Below are positions 14,720 to 22,494 of a stretch of DNA of 64,000 nucleotides, one piece after another. Made by a program: the position numbers and the translations under genes. Source of the stretch: Brooklawnia cerclae (GTDB lineage: Bacteria > Actinomycetota > Actinomycetes > Propionibacteriales > Propionibacteriaceae); the NCBI RefSeq assembly GCF_011758645.1, contig NZ_JAAMOZ010000001.1, positions 1,674,001-1,738,000 of the forward strand, written 5' to 3'. The notes beneath the pieces are model-generated. The model had not been told where the DNA came from and did not search any database. It saw only the letters and a program-made list of their open reading frames with translations. How positions within the stretch are numbered: position 1 is the stretch's first letter; the number at the start of each line of letters is the position of its first letter.

Positions 14720-16615
14720 ATGAGCATCACCGCTCCCACGACCACCGCTGCCGAGGCAGACGCACCGCCGCTGCTGGCGGTGTCGTATCTGCGTGTCTCG
14801 ACGCGGGAGCAGGCGGAGCGCGGCGGCACCGAGGAAGGATTCTCCATCCCCGCCCAGCGCGAAGCCAACCAGCGCAAGGCCGACGACTTGGGTGCACGGG
14901 TGGTGCAGGAGTTCGTGGACGCGGGCGAGTCTGCCCGTTCCGCGGATCGTGACGGGCTCCAGGACATGCTCGCGTTCATCGCCGCCAGCCCGGTGAAGTT
15001 CTGCATCGTGCACAAGCTGGACCGGCTCGCTCGCAACCGCGCCGACGACATCGAGATACATCAGGCACTCCTGGCTGCCGGGGTCACCCTTGTCTCGGCT
15101 ACCGAGTCGATCGACCAGACGCCCTCGGGGATGCTCGTCCACGGGATCATGTCCTCGATCTCGGAGTTCTACAGCCGGAACCTCGCCACCGAGGTCACCA
15201 AGGGGCTCACGCAGAAGCTCGCCCAGGGCGGCACTCCGATGCGCGCCCCGGTCGGCTATCTCAACGTCCGCCGCACCGACGAGCACGGCCGCGAGGTCCG
15301 CACCGTCGAAGTCGATCCCGAACGCGCACCATTACTCGCGTCGGCGTTCGAGCAGTACGCCACCGGCGGCGTCTCCGTGGCCGAGCTGCTGCGCGACCTC
15401 ACCGCCCGCGGGCTGACCACGGTGCCGTCCCCGAAGCGGCCGTCCAAGCCGCTGGGAAAGGCGACGTTCTACGCACTGCTGACCAACCCGTACTACGCAG
15501 GCGTGATCCGCTACAAGGGCGCCCTGCACCCCGGAGTGCATGAGCCGATCGTGGAGCCCGCGCTGTTCGACAAGGTGCAATCGCTGCTGAAGGCTCGCAA
15601 CGCCCGGGCAACCCGGCACGTCCGCCACGCGCATCACCTGAAAGGGCTGCTGCACTGCGGCACCTGCGGATCACGCATGCTGCTGGACTTCGCCACCAAC
15701 CCCCGCGGCACCACCTACGCCTACTTCGTCTGCTCCGGGAGAGCCGCCAAGAAGACCCCCTGCACCCGCCGCGCCGTCCCCGTGCACCTGGCCGAACGCC
15801 TCGTCGCGGACTCCTACGCCTCCATCACGATCAGCGAAACCGACTACCGTGACCTCGCCGCCAAAGTGGACGCGGCGTTCGATGAGCGATCCACTGGGCG
15901 CGACCAGGAGTTCGCCGACCTGACCGCGAACCGAGCGCGCCTGGAAGCCGAGAGCGACAAGCTCCTCGCCGCGCACTTCGCCGACGCGATAGACCTCCCC
16001 ACCCTGAAACGGCACCAGGACAGGATCAGGGCCGGACTCGCGGACATCGACCGCCGCCTCGCCGAGCATGACCAGCACCACGCGGGAGGGCGTGCGTTCC
16101 TCCACGATTCCTTGCGGCTGCTCACCGACGCCCACCGCGCCTACGCGCACTCCGACGACGGCAATCGCAGGCTCGCCAACCAAGCCTTCTACACCCGGCT
16201 CGAAATCACTGGGGACGAACAACTACACCCGGTGCTGGCTGAGCCGTTCGCGACGATCACAGCCGCCGCACGAGGCAACGAGACGGAACACGAACACACC
16301 GCATCCTGCGATGTCGCGTGTTCCCGTAAGGATGTTTGGGTGGGCGATACTGGGATCGAACCAGTGACCTCTTCCGTGTCAGGGAAGCGCGCTACCGCTG
16401 CGCCAACCGCCCATTGTGTAGTTGTCATCCCGAAGGACAATCGAGGTGGGTACCGGATTCGAACCGGTGTAAACGGATTTGCAGTCCGTTGCCTCGCCTC
16501 TCGGCCAACCCACCAACGCCGGAGCGCTTCACGTGAGAGCCGTGGCCTGGGACGCGAGGCCCTCCCCGAGCGGACGACGGGACTTGAACCCGCGACCCTC
16601 ACCTTGGCAAGGTGA
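14720..16615 (+). CDS. Large serine recombinase (site-specific integrase), C-terminus reads into tRNA cluster
   Basis: The resolvase domain (about residues 15-165) has SYLRVSTREQAERGG with the catalytic Ser, then HKLDRLARNRADD and GIMSSISEFYSRNLATEVTK. A recombinase domain (LLTNPYYAGVIRYKGALHPG) and a zinc ribbon (LLHCGTCGSRMLL ... YFVCSGR ... CTRRAVP) follow, then a coiled coil. This order is that of large serine integrases of actinobacterial phages and islands. The natural end is probably near 16320; the remaining roughly 95 codons are antisense to tRNA-Val, tRNA-Cys and most of tRNA-Gly, and the stop (16613-16615) lies inside tRNA-Gly. This suggests that integration removed the original stop codon. 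Confidence 0.88.
   Translation: MSITAPTTTAAEADAPPLLAVSYLRVSTREQAERGGTEEGFSIPAQREANQRKADDLGARVVQEFVDAGESARSADRDGLQDMLAFIAASPVKFCIVHKLDRLARNRADDIEIHQALLAAGVTLVSATESIDQTPSGMLVHGIMSSISEFYSRNLATEVTKGLTQKLAQGGTPMRAPVGYLNVRRTDEHGREVRTVEVDPERAPLLASAFEQYATGGVSVAELLRDLTARGLTTVPSPKRPSKPLGKATFYALLTNPYYAGVIRYKGALHPGVHEPIVEPALFDKVQSLLKARNARATRHVRHAHHLKGLLHCGTCGSRMLLDFATNPRGTTYAYFVCSGRAAKKTPCTRRAVPVHLAERLVADSYASITISETDYRDLAAKVDAAFDERSTGRDQEFADLTANRARLEAESDKLLAAHFADAIDLPTLKRHQDRIRAGLADIDRRLAEHDQHHAGGRAFLHDSLRLLTDAHRAYAHSDDGNRRLANQAFYTRLEITGDEQLHPVLAEPFATITAAARGNETEHEHTASCDVACSRKDVWVGDTGIEPVTSSVSGKRATAAPTAHCVVVIPKDNRGGYRIRTGVNGFAVRCLASRPTHQRRSASRESRGLGREALPERTTGLEPATLTLAR
16341..16412 (-). tRNA. tRNA-Val (GAC)
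   Basis: The minus strand folds with acceptor GGGCGGT/ATCGCCC, anticodon stem CTTCC/GGAAG and loop CTGACAC giving anticodon GAC, and T-arm GGTTCGATCC. Discriminator A. It is last in the cluster Gly-Cys-Val, and its 3' end abuts the island. Confidence 0.93.
16444..16514 (-). tRNA. tRNA-Cys (GCA)
   Basis: Minus strand: acceptor GGTGGGT/ACCCACC, anticodon stem ACGGA/TCCGT around CTGCAAA (anticodon GCA), T-arm CCGGTTCGAATCCGG, discriminator U. Confidence 0.94.
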
Positions 16616-16641
16616 TGCTCTACCAACTGAGCCACGTCCGC
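16569..16641 (-). tRNA. tRNA-Gly (GCC)
   Basis: Minus strand: acceptor GCGGACG/CGTCCGC, D-arm GCTCAGTTGGTAGAGC, anticodon loop TTGCCAA (GCC), T-arm GCGGGTTCAAGTCCCGT, discriminator U. First gene of the Gly-Cys-Val transcript. Confidence 0.94.
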
Positions 16642-16869
16642 ATGCTGTCTTGGGGACTTACCCCCTCGATCAGGTGCATGGATCACCATAGCCTACGTGT
16701 CACACGGCGTTCAAATCCGATCTCGACCCTCTCCGACGCGTGTCGCGGAGCATCAGAACGTCTTCCTTTCACATGTTCCCGGGAGTACGCGGGAGTACTC
16801 GAAGGCGGTATGCCCAGCAGACCGGATTATGGGTTTCGCCGGGTCTTCCGCTATCGTTGACCCCCGCGA

Positions 16870-16944
16870 GGGCGATTGGCGCAGTGGTAGCGCGCTTCGT
16901 TCACACCGAAGAGGTCACTGGTTCGAACCCAGTATCGCCCACCA
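16870..16944 (+). tRNA. tRNA-Val (CAC)
   Basis: Plus strand: acceptor GGGCGAT/ATCGCCC, anticodon stem CTTCG/CGAAG with loop TTCACAC (anticodon CAC), T-arm CTGGTTCGAACCCAG, discriminator A and an encoded CCA. It is divergent from the Gly-Cys-Val cluster. Confidence 0.93.
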
Positions 16945-16945
16945 T

Positions 16946-16973
16946 CGAAATCCCCGCATAGCCAGGGATTTCG
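16946..16973 (+). terminator. Stem-loop after tRNA-Val (CAC)
   Basis: CGAAATCCC (16946-16954) pairs perfectly with GGGATTTCG (16965-16973) around a 10-nt loop, 2 nt after the encoded CCA. There is no run of T, so it may act in 3' processing or as a weak terminator. Confidence 0.55.
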
Positions 16974-17031
16974 TCATTCCTCGCGCTTCTGCCGGCCTTT
17001 CGTCCCCCACCGATGCGCGATACTCGATGCC

Positions 17032-18084
17032 ATGAGAAGCCTCCGTAACGTCGGCGTCCAGGCCGCCTTGGCGTCCGCAGTCTTGTTCGGTGCCGGCACC
17101 CCGTTCGCGAAACTCCTCCTCGGTGACGTGAGTTCGTGGCTCCTCGCGGGCCTCCTGTACACCGGCTCGGGGGTCGGCCTCACGGCCTGGCGTATCGTCC
17201 GCCGCGCTCCACGCGTGCACATCCGGCGCCGCGAGATTCCACCTCTGGTCGGGGCCGTGTTCTTCGGCGGGCTCGTCGCGCCCGTGCTCCTCATGGCAGG
17301 GCTGGCGAACATGCCCGCCTCGGGCGCGTCCCTGCTGCTCAACGGTGAGGCGGTGTTCACCGCCCTACTCGCCTGGTTCGTCTTCCGCGAGAACTTCGAT
17401 CGGCGCATCGCCCTCGGCATGGTGGCGATCGTCGCCGGTGCGGTGGTACTGAGCGTCCCGACCGGCGCCAGCTTCGGCTCCCCCTGGCCGGCCCTCGCCA
17501 TCCTCGGTGCCTGCCTGTGCTGGGGTCTCGACAACAATCTCACCCGCAAGATCGCACTGACCGACGCCACCTGGCTCGCCGCCGTCAAGGGGGCGGTCGC
17601 CGGACCGGTGAACCTGGTGCTCGCGCTCGTCCTCGGCGCGACCCTGCCCAGTGGCTGGACGATCGCCGGGGCCATGCTCATCGGCCTGTTCGCCTACGGT
17701 GTGTCGCTCACACTGTTCATCGTCGGCATGCGGCACATCGGCACGGCGCGAACCGGCGCCTACTACTCCGTGGCACCGTTCTTCGGGGCGCTCATCGCCG
17801 TGGCGCTCGGGGAGCCCGTGACCTGGCCCCTGGTGGCCGCGGCCTGCCTCATGGGCCTCGGGATATGGCTTCACCTGACCGAGCGTCACGCCCACGAGCA
17901 CACCCACGAACCGATCGTCCACGAGCACTGGCACTCCCACGACGAGCATCATCAGCACCGCCACCCCGAGCAGGTCCCGGCCGCCGTGCCGGGCTGGCAC
18001 AGGCACGAGCACACCCACGAGGCCCTGGAGCACTCACACGAGCACTACCCCGACGCGCACCATCGGCACTCGCACTCCCGATGA
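17032..18084 (+). CDS. DMT/EamA-family transporter with histidine-rich C-terminal tail
   Basis: 350 residues. About ten hydrophobic helices fill residues 5-285 in two EamA repeats (for example ASAVLFGAGTPFAKLLLGD, then LAILGACLCWGLDNNLTRKI), the drug/metabolite transporter fold. The last 65 residues (about 285-350) hold many His plus acidic residues, in HEHTHE, HEHWHSHDEHHQHRH and HEHTHEALEHSHEH patterns. His-rich tails bind Ni, Co or Zn in metal chaperones and cation diffusion transporters, so I infer a metal or metal-chelate transporter or metal-sensing tail. The known substrate range of EamA proteins is broad, so function is open. It stands alone, with a hairpin just downstream. Confidence 0.85.
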   Translation: MRSLRNVGVQAALASAVLFGAGTPFAKLLLGDVSSWLLAGLLYTGSGVGLTAWRIVRRAPRVHIRRREIPPLVGAVFFGGLVAPVLLMAGLANMPASGASLLLNGEAVFTALLAWFVFRENFDRRIALGMVAIVAGAVVLSVPTGASFGSPWPALAILGACLCWGLDNNLTRKIALTDATWLAAVKGAVAGPVNLVLALVLGATLPSGWTIAGAMLIGLFAYGVSLTLFIVGMRHIGTARTGAYYSVAPFFGALIAVALGEPVTWPLVAAACLMGLGIWLHLTERHAHEHTHEPIVHEHWHSHDEHHQHRHPEQVPAAVPGWHRHEHTHEALEHSHEHYPDAHHRHSHSR

Positions 18085-18102
18085 GGGAACCCGCGGCAGA
18101 AC

Positions 18103-18122
18103 CCTGCCGGTAGCCCGGCAGG
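18103..18122 (+). terminator. Stem-loop after the His-rich transporter gene
   Basis: CCTGCCGG, loop TAGC, CCGGCAGG: a perfect 8-bp stem with a tetraloop 18 nt after the stop. No T-run follows, as is usual in high-GC actinobacteria. Confidence 0.6.
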
Positions 18123-18361
18123 CAACCACGACAACCGGCGAATAGCAGCTACCAGAATCTGCCGTCTCGGACGATCCAGTGCTGCCGGACGCCGCAGGAT
18201 TTTTCGTGCATGCCCGCTCGCAGACTGACGCCGTCGGGGTCGTCGTCGCACGATCCTCCGAGACTCGGCATGCGCGCCCTGTGCCGCGACCGCAACGGCA
18301 TCTCGCACCACGGCCTCTTCCGAAACGGTCGCCGCCCCGAATCACCGCTAGTCAGACCGAG

Positions 18362-18380
18362 TTAGGTAAGCCTAACCGAC
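18362..18380. promoter_or_regulatory. DtxR/IdeR-type iron box
   Basis: TTAGGTAAGCCTAACCGAC matches the known 19-bp iron-box consensus at about 15 of 19 positions, with the arms TTAGG and CCTAA intact. A TAGGAT hexamer 21 nt downstream (18402) would be the -10 element of an iron-repressed promoter reading rightward, toward the CbiX-fold gene 340 bp away. Confidence 0.6.
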
Positions 18381-18741
18381 ATCCGGATTCACGACCGGCG
18401 GTAGGATCAGCGACAATGGTGTCACCAATAATGTGAAATCGTCACCGTGCTTGGCGATCAATGCCCGCGGATGATGCGTCAACCGCACGCTCCGCGCAAC
18501 CTCGTCCAACTGCTGGTCAGGCTCCTGGCCCCACACCGTCGGGAACGCGCCCACGCCGAAGAATCTATGGGGGTTCACCCCGGGGCCAATCGAACACGTC
18601 GGGTGCGGGACGCCCTCTTTTGCTGCATTGCCGTCTCGTATCGTGAGATCCGATTTGCATTGAAGGGGGCTTCAGGCGGAAAGTACGTGCAGAGACGCGG
18701 CAACGGCGCCGGGCCCTTTCGTCGGAACTGAAGAAAGGCAG

Positions 18742-19530
18742 GTGCTGTCGCCAATGGGTGCTCCCGCGTTGATTCTCCTTGCTGAGGGGTCGACCGAGTC
18801 GCGAGTCGAGCAGGTCTACCATCAGCTTCGACACGAGTTACAGGTGCAGCGCCCCTCCATTTCGGTGCACCTGGCATTCAGTGATCACTGCCCTCCCACC
18901 GGGCCCCAGGTAGTAGCAACCCTGGCGAACCGTGGCGTGGAGGAGATGGTGCTCGTCCCCCTCGACTTCACTCGGGTCTGCGACTCCTCGTCCCAGATGC
19001 AGGGCGTTCTCGAGGCGGTGCGTCACAACCGCCCCGAGGTGAAGATCGCCCTCGCCAACCCGATCGGGCCGGCCGTCGAGCTTCTGAACATCCTCGACAT
19101 CCGCCTGCGCAACGCGCTTTCGACCATCCACGCCACCGAGCTGGACGGCCTCGTGCTGTCGGTCCCCGACTGGGGTGACACCCGCGGCAGCGGTCTCATC
19201 GCTCGCCGCGCCCGTCAATGGGCTGCCCACCACAGGCTGCCTGTGCTCGTCGCCCACGCGGACGGCAGCGGTCCCGACGTCGTCACCTCGATCGACTCGC
19301 TGCGCGACATCGGTCGGCGCAGCATCGCCGTGGGCTCGCTGTTCGTGGCACCGACGGACGACTACCGCCAGCAGGCCGAGCTTGCCATGTCGGCCGGAGC
19401 CCTCGCGGTCGGAGCGCCCCTCGGCGCCGACCCCCGCATCGGTGAGTTGGCGATGGCCCGCTACGCCTTCGCCGCCATGGAGTTGCTGGACGACGAGTCC
19501 GAGGCGGTCACCACCTCCCAGGCTCTCTGA
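18742..19530 (+). CDS. CbiX-fold protein (sirohydrochlorin chelatase family), catalytic His residues missing
   Basis: 262 residues from GTG 18742 (AAAGG 4 nt upstream); ATG 18754 is an equally possible start. Two CbiX-like halves are seen: ALILLAEGSTESRVEQVYHQ ... MVLVPLDFTRVCDSSS, and LDGLVLSVPDWGD ... SIAVGSLFVAPTDDYRQQAE ... VGAPLGADPRIGELAMARYA. Sirohydrochlorin chelatases insert Fe or Co in siroheme/cobalamin synthesis. In this family the first half normally starts with an HGS/HGT motif and has a second His (GYHV); here these read AEGS and LDFT. So the metal-chelating histidines appear absent. The iron box upstream hints at iron control. It may be a regulatory or degenerate paralogue. 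Confidence 0.7.
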   Translation: MLSPMGAPALILLAEGSTESRVEQVYHQLRHELQVQRPSISVHLAFSDHCPPTGPQVVATLANRGVEEMVLVPLDFTRVCDSSSQMQGVLEAVRHNRPEVKIALANPIGPAVELLNILDIRLRNALSTIHATELDGLVLSVPDWGDTRGSGLIARRARQWAAHHRLPVLVAHADGSGPDVVTSIDSLRDIGRRSIAVGSLFVAPTDDYRQQAELAMSAGALAVGAPLGADPRIGELAMARYAFAAMELLDDESEAVTTSQAL

Positions 19531-19550
19531 TCTGAGGGGCGACCGAGCAG

Positions 19551-19940
19551 CCTTCGAGGTTGTCGATCCCTGAGGTTGTCGATCCCTGAGCCTGTCGAAG
19601 GGACCAGCCGAACCACCCAAAAGCTCCTTTCGACAAGCTCAAGGAACCTTCCGCCACTCCTGAGCTTGTCGATCCCTGAGCTTGTCGATCCCTGAGCCTG
19701 TCGATCCCTGAGCTTGTCGAAGGGACCAGCCGAATCACCCAAAGGCTCCTTTCGACAAGCTCAAGGAACCTTCCGCGATCCCTGAGCCTGTCGAAGGGAC
19801 CTGCCGAACCATCCAAAGGCTCCTTTCGACAAGCTCAAGGAACCTTCCGCTATCCCTGAGCTTGTCGATCCCTGAGCCTGTCGAAGGGACCAGCCGAACC
19901 ACCCAAAGGTTCCTTTCGACAGGCTCAAGGGGCCTTCCGC
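19551..19940. repeat. REP/BIME-like array of four units with internal 16-bp tandem repeats
   Basis: Four units (about 19551-19654, 19655-19776, 19777-19850, 19851-19940). Each has one to four copies of a 16-mer (ATCCCTGAGCYTGTCG), then AAGGGACCAGCCGAACCACC, then a block with TCCTTTCGACAAGCTCAAGG. The last block is the inverse complement of the 16-mer, so each unit can fold as a hairpin with an arm of about 17 bp and a loop of about 25 nt. It fills the space between two convergent genes (cbiX-like and ppk2), the usual home of REP elements. The core GAGCTTGTCGAAGG is a palindrome known from many high-GC genomes. Confidence 0.85.
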
Positions 19941-20809
19941 TATCCCTCGGGCAACGCCTGGACGCGGGCGAGTTCCGCGTCCAGGTCGAACTCGGCCGGC
20001 GGCCAACCGAGATCGAGGTCGCCCAGGGCTTCGATGAGCAGGTGCGTGATCGCCCAGTTGCGATACCACTTCTTGTCGGCGGGCACCACATGCCAGGGCG
20101 CCACCTCCGAGTTGCAGCGCGTCAACGCGACCGAGTAGGCATCCATGTACGCGTCCCACTTCGAGGCGACGTCCACATCGCCGGGGTTGTACTTGTAGTA
20201 CTTCTCGGGATTCTCCAGACGCTCGGTCAAGCGCTGCTTCTGCTCGGCCCGCGAGATGTTGAGGAAGCACTTGACGACCCTCGTCCCCGACTCCACGAGC
20301 CGGGTCTCGAACTCGTTGATCGCCCCGTAGCGGCGCTCGATCTCGTCGGCCGGCGCCAGGGAGTCGACGCGCTGCACGAGCACGTCCTCGTAGTGCGAAC
20401 GGTCGAAGATGCCCACCTGCCCGGGACGCGGCAGTTCCCGCTCGACGCGCCACAAGAAATCGTGGGCCAACTCCTCGTCCGTCGGCCGCTTGAACGAGTG
20501 GATGTGCACGCCCTGCGGATCCATCATGCCGATCACGTGGCGGATGGTCCCGCCCTTGCCGGCCGTGTCCAGCCCCTGCAGGACGAGCAGGACCCTCGGC
20601 GCGTTCGAGTCGTCGATCCCGGCGGCGAACAGTCTCTCCTGCAGATCGTCGAGGAGCGGCTCGACATCCGACCTGAGGTCGTCGCCGTCCTCCTTCTGCT
20701 TGTCCTTGGGGTATCCGGGTGTGGCGCCAGGGTCGAAGCCCGTCACGTCGACGGGGCCGGCCTGGCAACGCAGCAAAGGCGACAGCGACTTCGGTTCCTT
20801 CTTGCTCAT
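19940..20809 (-). CDS. ppk2: Polyphosphate kinase 2 family protein
   Basis: 289 residues from ATG 20809. The P-loop VLQGLDTAGKGGTIRHVIG, the lid region HSFKRPTDEELAHDFLWR and Walker B IFDRSHYEDVLVQRVD are typical of PPK2 enzymes, which move phosphate between polyphosphate and nucleotides in the cytoplasm. The C-terminus has AYSVALTRCNSEVAPWHVVP and KKWYRNWAI, the conserved PPK2 tail. Whether it is an NDP or an NMP kinase cannot be told without comparison. Its stop codon is the last base of the REP-like array, so the repeat lies right at its 3' end. Confidence 0.92.
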   Translation of the reverse strand: MSKKEPKSLSPLLRCQAGPVDVTGFDPGATPGYPKDKQKEDGDDLRSDVEPLLDDLQERLFAAGIDDSNAPRVLLVLQGLDTAGKGGTIRHVIGMMDPQGVHIHSFKRPTDEELAHDFLWRVERELPRPGQVGIFDRSHYEDVLVQRVDSLAPADEIERRYGAINEFETRLVESGTRVVKCFLNISRAEQKQRLTERLENPEKYYKYNPGDVDVASKWDAYMDAYSVALTRCNSEVAPWHVVPADKKWYRNWAITHLLIEALGDLDLGWPPAEFDLDAELARVQALPEG

Positions 20810-20856
20810 CGCCACAGTATGTCCCACCCTCACCGCCCGACGGGCGGGTTCCGGAC

Positions 20857-21927
20857 TCATACCGGGGGTGAGGCGTACTCGTCGTCCGGACGAGCCTTCT
20901 TGCTCGGCTGCACCCGGGGAGGCTCCCCCGGCATCTTCGGATATTCGGGGGGATACGGCATCTCGGCTCCACCGTCGCGATCGTCGGCGGCGTAGAGCGC
21001 CAAGGCCTCGCGGAGACTGCGGGGTTCGGACGCGTGCAACGGCGCCCACACATCACCCCGCTCGCGATACCGGTCGGGCATGGTCACGACGGTGAACTCG
21101 TCCGGGTGGGCGCTCGGCACCTCTTCCCAGGTCAGCGGTGCCGACACCCTCGCCTGCGGAACCGGCCGGATCGAGTAAGGGCCGGCCATCAGGCGATCAC
21201 GAGCCATCTGGTTGTAGTCGACGAAGACGCGCTCGCCCCGCTCCTCCTTCCACCAGTCCACCGTCACCCGATCGGGCATGATCCGGGCGAGCCGGCGGCC
21301 GATGGCGATCGCGGCATGCCGGGCGTCGACGAAGTCGACCGGCTCCACCTTCGCGAAGACGTGCAGGCCGCGTCCGCCGCTCGTCTTCGGATACGGATCG
21401 AGCCCGAGATCGACCATCACGCCCCGCAGCTCGAGGGCGGCGTCCACCGCGTCGGAGAAGTCCGTTCCCGGTTGGGGGTCGAGGTCGATGCGCAACTCGT
21501 CCACCTGCTCGGTGCGGGGTGCTGTCACCGGCCAGGGATGGAAGCGCAGCGTCCCGAGGTTGAGCGCCCACACGATCGTCGCGAGGTTGGACGGTGTGAT
21601 CGCGGTGGCGGTGCGTCCCGACGGATAGGTGACCTCGGCGGTGTCGACCCACGACGGCCGGCTCTGTGGTGCGCGTTTCTGGTAGAAGGCGTCCCCCTTG
21701 CCGTCGGTGCGCGTGGTGAGCCTCATGCCGTCGCGGACGCCGCCCGGCCAGCGCTCGAGCGTGGTCGGACGCAACCGGAGCCCGGCCAGCATGCCCTCCC
21801 CCACGGTGAGCACGTACTGCGCCAGATCGCCCTTGGTGATCCCCAGATCAGGGAAGTAGACCTTCTCGGGGCTCGACAGGCGCACGGGCAGCCCGCCGAC
21901 GTCGAGCTCGATCGCGTTGGTCGCCAT
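20857..21927 (-). CDS. LigD-type DNA polymerase/primase domain protein (stand-alone PolDom)
   Basis: 356 residues from ATG 21927. It is the archaeo-eukaryotic primase-like polymerase domain of LigD: LTVGEGMLAGLRLRPTTLER, WALNLGTLRFHPWPV, DELRIDLDPQPGTDF (metal-binding DxD), KTSGGRGLHVFA and VFVDYNQMARDRLMAGPYS. These enzymes add ribonucleotides at breaks during non-homologous end joining or gap repair. No ligase or nuclease domain is attached and no Ku gene is near. It precedes ppk2 on the same strand (47-bp gap) and is divergent from msrB. Confidence 0.9.
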   Translation of the reverse strand: MATNAIELDVGGLPVRLSSPEKVYFPDLGITKGDLAQYVLTVGEGMLAGLRLRPTTLERWPGGVRDGMRLTTRTDGKGDAFYQKRAPQSRPSWVDTAEVTYPSGRTATAITPSNLATIVWALNLGTLRFHPWPVTAPRTEQVDELRIDLDPQPGTDFSDAVDAALELRGVMVDLGLDPYPKTSGGRGLHVFAKVEPVDFVDARHAAIAIGRRLARIMPDRVTVDWWKEERGERVFVDYNQMARDRLMAGPYSIRPVPQARVSAPLTWEEVPSAHPDEFTVVTMPDRYRERGDVWAPLHASEPRSLREALALYAADDRDGGAEMPYPPEYPKMPGEPPRVQPSKKARPDDEYASPPV

Positions 21928-21982
21928 GAGGCAAGGGTAGGCGAGCCGAAGGTACGCTGGAAGAAGTTGAAAGGAGAACGAC

Positions 21983-22417
21983 GTGGCGACATCCCTGCCG
22001 GGTGACGGCTCATTCAAGCTGACCGACGAGCAGTGGCGCGTGCGACTCAACCCCCAGGAGTTCCAGGTGCTCCGGCGCGCGGGCACCGAGCGTCCCTTCG
22101 CCGGCGAATACACCGACACCCAGACCGTGGGCATCTACCGATGCCGCGCCTGCGGCGCCGAACTGTTCCGCAGCGAGACGAAGTTCGAATCGCACTGCGG
22201 TTGGCCCAGTTTCTTCGCTCCGCTCGCCGAGGAACGCGTCCGTTACCTTCAGGACGACTCCATCCTCGGGCACTCTCGCGTCGAGGTCCGGTGCGCCAAC
22301 TGCGACTCCCACCTCGGGCACGTCTTCGAGGGCGAGGGCTACCAGACCCCGACCGACCTTCGCTACTGCATCAACTCCATCAGCCTCACCCTCGAACCCA
22401 CCCAGTCGGCGTCCTGA
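21983..22417 (+). CDS. msrB: Peptide-methionine (R)-S-oxide reductase
   Basis: 144 residues from GTG 21983 with AAAGGAG 6 nt upstream. Two zinc CxxC pairs (CRACG and CANCD), the FESHCGWPSFF block and the catalytic Cys in LRYCINSISL identify MsrB, which reduces the R form of oxidised methionine using thioredoxin. Length is normal for the family. It stands alone in divergent orientation to the LigD-type polymerase. Confidence 0.95.
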   Translation: MATSLPGDGSFKLTDEQWRVRLNPQEFQVLRRAGTERPFAGEYTDTQTVGIYRCRACGAELFRSETKFESHCGWPSFFAPLAEERVRYLQDDSILGHSRVEVRCANCDSHLGHVFEGEGYQTPTDLRYCINSISLTLEPTQSAS

Positions 22418-22494
22418 TCGCATGAAATCCGTTCCGGCGCGCCTGCCTCTGCGGTGGGAATGCGATGCGTAGGCTCCGACGTGTGCCTTCGGGA

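Larger units (their letters stand above)
18085..18741. other. 657-bp gap without a clear gene, contains hairpin and iron-box-like site
   Basis: I find no convincing gene here. It holds a terminator-like hairpin at 18103-18122, a DtxR/IdeR-like palindrome at 18362-18380, and a TAGGAT -10-like hexamer at 18402-18407. Downstream of that promoter is only a 6-codon frame (from 18417). A 68-codon minus frame (18372-18578) exists, but I see no family and no ribosome-binding site. Confidence 0.5.

Noticed and set aside
16330-16615. A real C-terminal domain of the recombinase (GDTGIEPVTSS, YRIRTGVNGFAVRC)
   Set aside because: These peptides are the well-known antisense translation of tRNA genes, which fold properly on the minus strand.
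18372-18578. A 68-codon minus-strand gene
   Set aside because: No family, no ribosome-binding site, and it overlaps the iron-box promoter zone.
18421-18741. Cobalamin riboswitch before the CbiX-fold gene
   Set aside because: No B12-box-like sequence or matching stems were found.
19551-19940. CRISPR array
   Set aside because: Repeats are palindromic units with 16-bp tandem cores and no unique spacers; no cas gene is near.
19761-21056. Long minus frame with repeated LSLSKG..WFGWSLRQAQG peptides
   Set aside because: The peptides are translation of the REP-like array; the frame differs from that of ppk2.
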